A DNA stretch of 64,000 nucleotides from Heliocidaris erythrogramma (taxonomy: Eukaryota; Echinodermata; Echinoidea; Camarodonta; Echinometridae), in contig CM046861.1 of assembly GCA_025617745.1 (NCBI GenBank), forward strand, positions 14,934,283 through 14,998,282. The letters run 5' to 3'. The position numbers and the translations under genes are program-made. Positions 58,404-64,000 of the stretch are shown in pieces (the first letter of the stretch is position 1; each line of letters begins with the position of its first letter). Under the pieces are notes generated by a model, which searched no databases, was not told the DNA's origin, and was given only the letters and a program-made list of their open reading frames with translations.

Positions 58404-58580
58404 TATATATATATATATATATTACGTACGTACGTAATATACTACGTACGCAAATGATGAATACTACATACGTACGTGATAATACTACGTACGTACGTGA
58501 TAATTACTACGTACTTACGTAATATTTATTACGTACGTCCGTAATAATACTACGTACGTACGTAATAAATAATACGTGAA
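58404..58580. repeat. (TA)n plus ACGTACGT palindromic repeats
   Basis: A TA run at about 58,401-58,421 leads into repeated TACTACGTACGTACGTAAT-type units to 58,575. Each unit is self-complementary, so many alternative hairpins are possible. Confidence 0.9.
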
Positions 58581-58617
58581 AAGGTTGAAATTACACAGCT
58601 GCCTTATTATCCGTCGA

Positions 58618-59752
58618 TTCCCGTTGATTTGCCACAATATTGTGAGCCTATGGGCTCTAGCCTGTCTAGTGTGAAGAATTCTCAACATTTGTGTGGTGTG
58701 TGTGTGTGTATGACGTGTGTGGGTGTGTACTAACAGAGGTATACTTGTGTAACTAAATCTAGTGATTTTCATATTTGTTCATATTTATTCATGTCTTTAC
58801 AAAAAATTAACATGTTATTTGTTATATGTCTGATTTTCGTCTAACCTTTTTTTCACAAAATCTGCTTTCTCCCCTAATTTTTAAGTTCTGCGCCAGGGGC
58901 GGCGGAGCGTCTTTCAAAGTTGGGGAGGGGGTACCAACAAAAAAGGACACCTGAGGGCACCTGCAAGGGGTGGATATAAAGCGACATTGGTATTATTATT
59001 AAGCACCTTCTTATGGTGGTTCTGTCTCAGCTATAGCTTCCACAATTAGCAGTTGTGTGCCATTGTCGAATGATGCACATGCGAGCCAGCAAAAATCTTA
59101 AGACTTTTTCTAATGTTGTTGATGTTGTTATGCATTATTTACCCCGATATAATGAAAATGATAACATATTAATTTGGGTGAAATGTCGAATGATCTTTCA
59201 TTTCTTACATTAACCCTGTCGGTTTTCTTTAGGAGATATCAACATTATTATGGTATCTGCTTGATTTCATAGGCCTACTAGCAAGCTACCCAGGGAGCAA
59301 AATATCTGGGCCACATGGGTTGTCTGGGCCCCATATAACCCACATGAAAACCACTGTAGTCTTGGGACATTTTCTGACAATATTGACCTTATTTGTGTAA
59401 GTTATGGGCACATTCGAGCTCGCGGAATATGAATTCCTTTGCTGGGTGCGGGGGGGGGGGGGGGGGGTGAGCAATGTGCCACTCTGCCTCCAGCTCTGCT
59501 GGCTTACATTGTAGTTGTAGTAATATAGGTAGGTACATGCTGCTACATAAAGCCGCACTGTTTCTTGAAGGTAGATATGGCACTTTTTGTAAGAAACAAA
59601 GGCAATATAGGGATAGGGATACTGCACTATATTAGATGAGGAAAGTGCGCTTATGAGAGGTGGAAAGGGGCATTATAAGAGGTGAAAATTGGGCACTTGT
59701 GAGAAGCTAGATCCCACAGGCTCATAATATTGTGGCAAATCAACGGGAACCG
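58618..59752. repeat. Inverted-repeat-bounded 1.1-kb segment
   Basis: About 45 bases at 58,618-58,662 (CCCGTTGATTTGCCACAATA...) recur as reverse complement at 59,704-59,750 with few mismatches. The interior holds TG-rich sequence and G18 at 59,450-59,467. No coding. It may be a DNA transposon or two opposed repeat copies. Confidence 0.6.
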
Positions 59753-59849
59753 AAAAAACAGTGTGGGTGTAGATTACATTTTTAAGCACCACCTACGGCG
59801 AAAGGGGAAATTCAGGAGCTGATAACTGATGTTGTTAAAGCCCGTGAAA

Positions 59850-60290
59850 GTATAATATTTTCGTCTTTTCATTATAATCATCTCTTCAATATTTTCGTCT
59901 TTTCATTATATTTATCTTTTTTATATATTCAGCTTTTAAATATTTTTGTCATTTTAATCTATTCATCTCTTCAATACTTTTATCTTTAACTTATATTCCT
60001 GTATTTCATATATTCATCTTTTCAATATTTTCGTATTTTTAATCCATTTATCTTTTGAATGTTTTCATCATTAATTATATTCACCTATTTCGATATTTTC
60101 GTCTTGAAATTTTATTCATCCTTTATCATTTAGATGTCTTTTTGTTCGTCTTTGACAATATTCGTCGTATCTATTCGACTCCAGAGCCCTTGATCTGTGC
60201 GATTCTGTGCGGCATTTATTCCACAGCAGGTTTGTTCGTCTTTGAAATATGTTCGTCTTTTAATATATTCGTCTTTGAAACATTACATTC
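59850..60290. repeat. T-rich minisatellite
   Basis: Degenerate units of TTCATCTTTTCAATATTTTC and ATATTCGTCTTT, drifting in length. Confidence 0.7.
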
Positions 60291-62180
60291 TTCTTCTCCA
60301 ATGGGCACGAGATGGCGCCGCTCTCTACGAAGAGTGCTAATTGCCGAAATAAAGCACGCGTATATATTGTGGTACATGTCGATCGGCCCAGACGGAAAGG
60401 TTATAGTCTTCATCAAGATGTTTGTATTTTTTTATTTTCTTTATTTGTTTTCTTCTTTTTCTGGACAGCGCTTTTGCCTTTGGTAAAGCCGTAACTAAAA
60501 AAGGCATAATCTTGATATTGTCCCTTCAAATACAAACTTATGTCCCAAAACAGATAAGAATCAACCCTATAAAACTGCACCAGGGAGGAGAGGGAGAGAG
60601 TTGGGAGGGGGGCCTCGGACTAGATGTTTGTATTTTTGTTAAAGTTATTTGCTATGAAATTTCTATTAATATTTATGTGATGATGGGGGGGGGGGGGGTC
60701 CAAACATGTTCCCTGATATTAAGCTCTATATGAGCAAACACTGCGATATCTGACGGGAATGTCGAGAAAAGTTATTTAAAAATTATAATGTGCTATCTTT
60801 ATTTTTCTATTAAATCAGAATATTTCATTTGATATGATTTATGGAAATTATAGGGATTATAGACCTGCAATGTAACTTTATTAGCCTTATTCTTTTAAAA
60901 TTCAAGACAGAAAAGGCTTTAATAAAATGAGATTGCGTGCGAGCAATTCCTTATATAAATATAAAGATTAAATTAAGAGTGGCGTATCCAAGATTATATA
61001 TCCAGGAATATACGTACCCCTATGTGCCAGCCAAAACCAAATCTGACATGTCTTAGTTACACATCGAATGAAAGGAAATGTGTACCCCCCCCCCCCCCCC
61101 ACACAGAAAGAATCTGAAAACTGTGATCATTTTTTTTCCTTGCTTGTTTTAAAATTCAAAATAGAATGCATCTGATGATTTTTTTGTGTGCGTCAGGGGT
61201 GAGCCTCCCCCTCCCCCTGCATTCCTGGATATGCCACCAATATAACCGACTTACGGTATTTTGTTATTTGTAATATTCTGCTGTAGAAATGTGAGACGAC
61301 AGGCGAAGAAAACAGTATAGGGGCTTGCTCCGAAGCCATCACCAACACAATAGGTCCTTTACCGATTGTACGAAAAGGGTGGGGGTGGCCTCCGTGTTTT
61401 AAATTAAATTAACTAGTAACCATGATGATATAATTTATTATCAGTCCGATTCTGTCTTTGTAGGAATATCCCATTACTTTTGCCCCAGCTCTCTTTGTCT
61501 CTCTCTCCTCCCCCTCTCATTTGTTCATACTCTCTTATTCTCTCTTACAACCGATCTGTAGAAAATGACTCCAATAGAATTGAGGAAAAAATAATGATCT
61601 CTTATTTTTTTTATTTGTGTTTTTATTAAGAAATCAACAGAAATCACAAAAATTACAAGTGATTTACATGATTAAAAACAAATTCACTGAGCAAAAAACA
61701 GAAACAAACAGTAAAAATAAAGCAATTGGAACAAAATAAAAAATAAATAAATTAAAATCTCTTATTGCTTTTTCCCCCAATCTTTCAATTTAATGAGATC
61801 GACCACCAACACTATGCAATCCTATTCTTCACATCCATGATAGAATAGCAGGGGCGGATCAAGAGGAGACGAATCGGCCGTGGCCCCCTTCTTGAATCCC
61901 AGTTTGGCATATACGGACTCTTACCTAAATTGTGAAAAAAAAACCGGATCGAGCATCAAATTTAGTTTGGGAGCCCGCAAGATTATAATAATGTCGTTCT
62001 ATTAACCCTCCGAGAAAAACTTGTAAAGAGGCCCACCCGCAAGACTGACGTGATAGATCAGTGGCGGATTTAGGGGGTTTAAATGTAAAAAAATGTATCC
62101 CCCTTTTAGAACTGATAACCTTTTTTGCTTGTCAGAGAATTATGGAGGAAAACTGATAAAATCTGATACCCTATACACCC
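60291..62180. other. Unassigned non-coding stretch
   Basis: No gene supported. G and C runs near 60,685-60,699 and 61,086-61,100. An A-rich retroelement-like patch at 61,600-61,760. Confidence 0.4.
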
Positions 62181-62189
62181 CTCCACTTT

Positions 62190-62440
62190 GCGACTTTCGG
62201 AGGGCTGGCGAGAAGAAAAAATATTTGCCACCCCCCCCCCCCCCCCCCCCCCCTACTGACTTTTGGAGAGCTGGCGAGAAGAAAAAATACAAATCTCCCT
62301 TCAAGCGGTTCCCCAAAGTTGACAGCCCTGCTTTAATTTTGTGCCCCCACCCTTTTACTACGCCTTGGTCATAGAATGTCAGTGTCAGACTCGTATCCAT
62401 AACAGGGTTCAGAACCCCCCCCCCCCCCCCCCCCCCCCCA
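62190..62440. repeat. Dispersed repeat with C23 and C25 tracts
   Basis: Two GGCTGGCGAGAAGAAAAAAT-like phrases, each near a long C run (62,231-62,253, 62,415-62,439). Related to 15,190-15,390. Confidence 0.6.
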
Positions 62441-62924
62441 CTACATTGTCGGTCTCTCAGGGCTGTCGGTGCCAAAGACAAGCAAACAACGAACAGCAAG
62501 CAAACAAAAACATTGATGAGCCAAGCACAAACTACATAGTTCTATCGACAACGCAGGATGATCCCTGAGATTTATAGTGGCATTTATTGAAAGTAAAGGT
62601 TCAAGAAATGTTTTTTGAACTATCCATCCTTCCTCTCGTTCAAAAATCAGACTTGAAAAAGATAGAGTAAGATATGAAATATCAAGAAAAAAGGAGACAT
62701 ATTTTCACTTGTTATACCTATGGCGAACGTACTTTTTCCGAGTCTTTTTTAACACAGCAATTTACGCTTGCCGAATGTACTACGGAAGTAGGTGAGAGTA
62801 ATCTGTCTTGCTACTATTAAAAGTCTTTGCCATAGCTACCTAGCTAGCTCCGGCGCGACGGCCGGGGGGAAGTCGCGCGCGCGCGCGTATATGTTCGAAA
62901 CAAAGAGATTCGGTCATACACCAA
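62441..62924. other. Unassigned stretch
   Basis: No gene. A GC dinucleotide run (GTCGCGCGCGCGCGCG) near 62,871-62,887 could adopt Z-DNA. Confidence 0.5.
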
Positions 62925-63062
62925 GGGGAGCGTTTCATCAAGTGTTTTGTCAGTGAATTTTACCGACAACTGTTATAAGCTACTGAAATCCTTGCATCTG
63001 ATTGGCTGAGAGCAAATTTGTCGGTAAAAAGCACTGACAAAACGCTTGATGAAACGCTCCCC
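62925..63062. mobile_element. 138-bp MITE
   Basis: Inverted arms of about 45 bases start GGGGAGCGTTTCATCAAG on both sides and share TTTTGTCAGTG and TACCGACAA. No coding. Target duplication not evident. Confidence 0.85.
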
Positions 63063-63213
63063 AGTATGCCCTCCGAAGGAGGGCTAGAGTCTCAACTAAA
63101 AATGTGACCTTTGACATTCCATAGGCTTTGCATTGGATGCATTGTGGGAGCTTTGTCCAATTTGAACAGTGAGCTAGGAGGGTCAATTTGAATAAATGTT
63201 TATTCATGAGGAA

Positions 63214-63221
63214 TGACGTCA
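63214..63221. promoter_or_regulatory. CRE-like palindrome TGACGTCA
   Basis: A perfect CREB/ATF consensus 128 bases upstream of the candidate start at 63,349. A perfect 12-bp-stem hairpin (63,271-63,300) lies between them. Confidence 0.35.
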
Positions 63222-63348
63222 AAAACTCGTTAAATACTGTTCGATGATTGGATAGTGGCTCATATTAACATGTTTTATGTATAAGATCATACATAAAACA
63301 TTTTTTTCATTCCCACAATTCCTACGATATGGACACGAAATAGGAAAA

Positions 63349-63521
63349 ATGGCGGCCGTACGGGTAGTGCTACTTTTGTGCCATTTCAACACAAATCTCA
63401 AGAAAACTTCGTTTTTGAGAAATTTTTGTTTTAGAAGGAGTTTGTCTAGTAAATCTCACGAAAGCAGAAGATTCTCCGGGGGACATTCTTATCAAAGTAA
63501 TGCCGTATGATGCCATGAAAT
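63349..63521 (+). CDS. Candidate first exon, mitochondrial-targeted protein
   Basis: AAAAATGGCGGCC is a strong start context and also a YY1-type motif, common at starts of housekeeping and mitochondrial genes. The reading MAAVRVVLLLCHFNTNLKKT, then FRRSLSSKSHESRRFSGG, is Arg/Ser-rich with few acids, like a mitochondrial presequence. A good donor GTAAGT starts at 63,522. The main frame stops at 63,508-63,510, just before it. The +1 frame over the last 30 bases reads KVMPYDAMK into the donor, so a 1-base error or mutation is possible. The layout loosely recalls a complex I accessory subunit such as NDUFB5, a guess from presequence style only. Confidence 0.35.
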
Positions 63522-63533
63522 GTAAGTAAATAT

Positions 63534-64000
63534 GTATTTTGTTTAACGTTCCTCTTAATAATTGGGATGTGTTCGTCGTGGCTGCTAGTGAGTTCACTGT
63601 ACAAAACGTATTAGCCCACATTCCACCCAGTCCCCCCTCTCTTGCATGACAAAACAAAATTTTTATCTTTCACTGAACTCTAAAACGGACATTTTGAATA
63701 GTCTACTGGTAATATTTTTCGAAAAGATCAGAAATTTTCCGAAGATCTCTATATTATGATAGTGCTCAGACCTAAACAGTAAAGCGCATGGCTTCATTAC
63801 CGGCAATCTGCGGTAGATGTGGACCTGTTCAAAATTGATCATGACACTGAATGCGCAAGATCTTCACTCTGGGGAGCTGGGCCCAAGATCTTGCCCAGTG
63901 GTCTGTTAGTTTTGGGTGCGCCGATCCTGGCCGGCTAACTGCGCTTTGCCTACGGCTACGATAACAAAAGTTGCAGGTGCCCTGGATCTAGGCCTACCTT
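63534..64000. other. Unassigned stretch to window end
   Basis: No gene recognised. It would be intron 1 if the preceding exon is real. Confidence 0.3.

Noticed and set aside
62093-62499. Plus- and minus-strand frames with Pro or Gly runs
   Set aside because: Generated by C23 and C25 homopolymers in a dispersed repeat.

Overview
The window is eukaryotic, most likely a sea urchin or another echinoderm. It has no operons or bacterial gene spacing, and it is dense with degenerate transposons, microsatellites and homopolymer G/C tracts. Its only convincing host genes are TRIM-type (RING, two B-boxes, coiled coil, beta-propeller-like) proteins, a class known to be expanded in echinoderms. The assignment rests on gene and repeat style; no species-diagnostic gene is present.

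The core (15.4-54.0 kb) is a tandem array of five paralogous TRIM genes, all on the minus strand. Copy 2 (29,862-31,673) and copy 5 (52,113-53,963) are intact single-exon coding regions. Copy 1 (20,927-23,210) has one Trp-to-stop change and a TTAA-flanked transposon insertion. Copy 3 (34,800-36,270) is a 3' remnant. Copy 4 (39,944-41,703) has several small deletions and lost its first codons to an L1-like element. The flanks show a duplicated two-gene unit: spacer A, TRIM, spacer B, TRIM at 15.4-31.7 kb, repeated at 36.3-54.0 kb. Because the paralogous spacers act as empty sites, later insertions can be placed to the base.

The left flank (0-15 kb) is a transposon graveyard. It holds a Harbinger fragment; a Tc1/mariner-like transposase broken by a CACTA-like and a TTAA-type insertion; a 1.69-kb element with roughly 450-bp inverted arms and an 8-bp target duplication; a 2.2-kb foldback made of GGTCCGATAG-type repeats; a near-perfect 112-bp palindrome; an L1 tail; a Helitron-like element; and a telomere-like tract.

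Spacer B of the second unit (43.8-52.1 kb) is swollen by a 4.8-kb insertion containing a 240-bp satellite, two copies of a third TTAA-type element, and a separate GCGTAG-ended element carrying tandem repeats. The right flank (54-64 kb) is non-coding: ACGT repeats, inverted repeats, a T-rich minisatellite and a 138-bp MITE. A possible first exon of a nuclear gene for a mitochondrial protein lies at 63,349-63,521.

Functionally, the two intact TRIM genes probably encode RING E3 ubiquitin ligases with a C-terminal binding propeller. The rest records repeated duplication, likely conversion, and heavy transposition, especially by elements that target TTAA.
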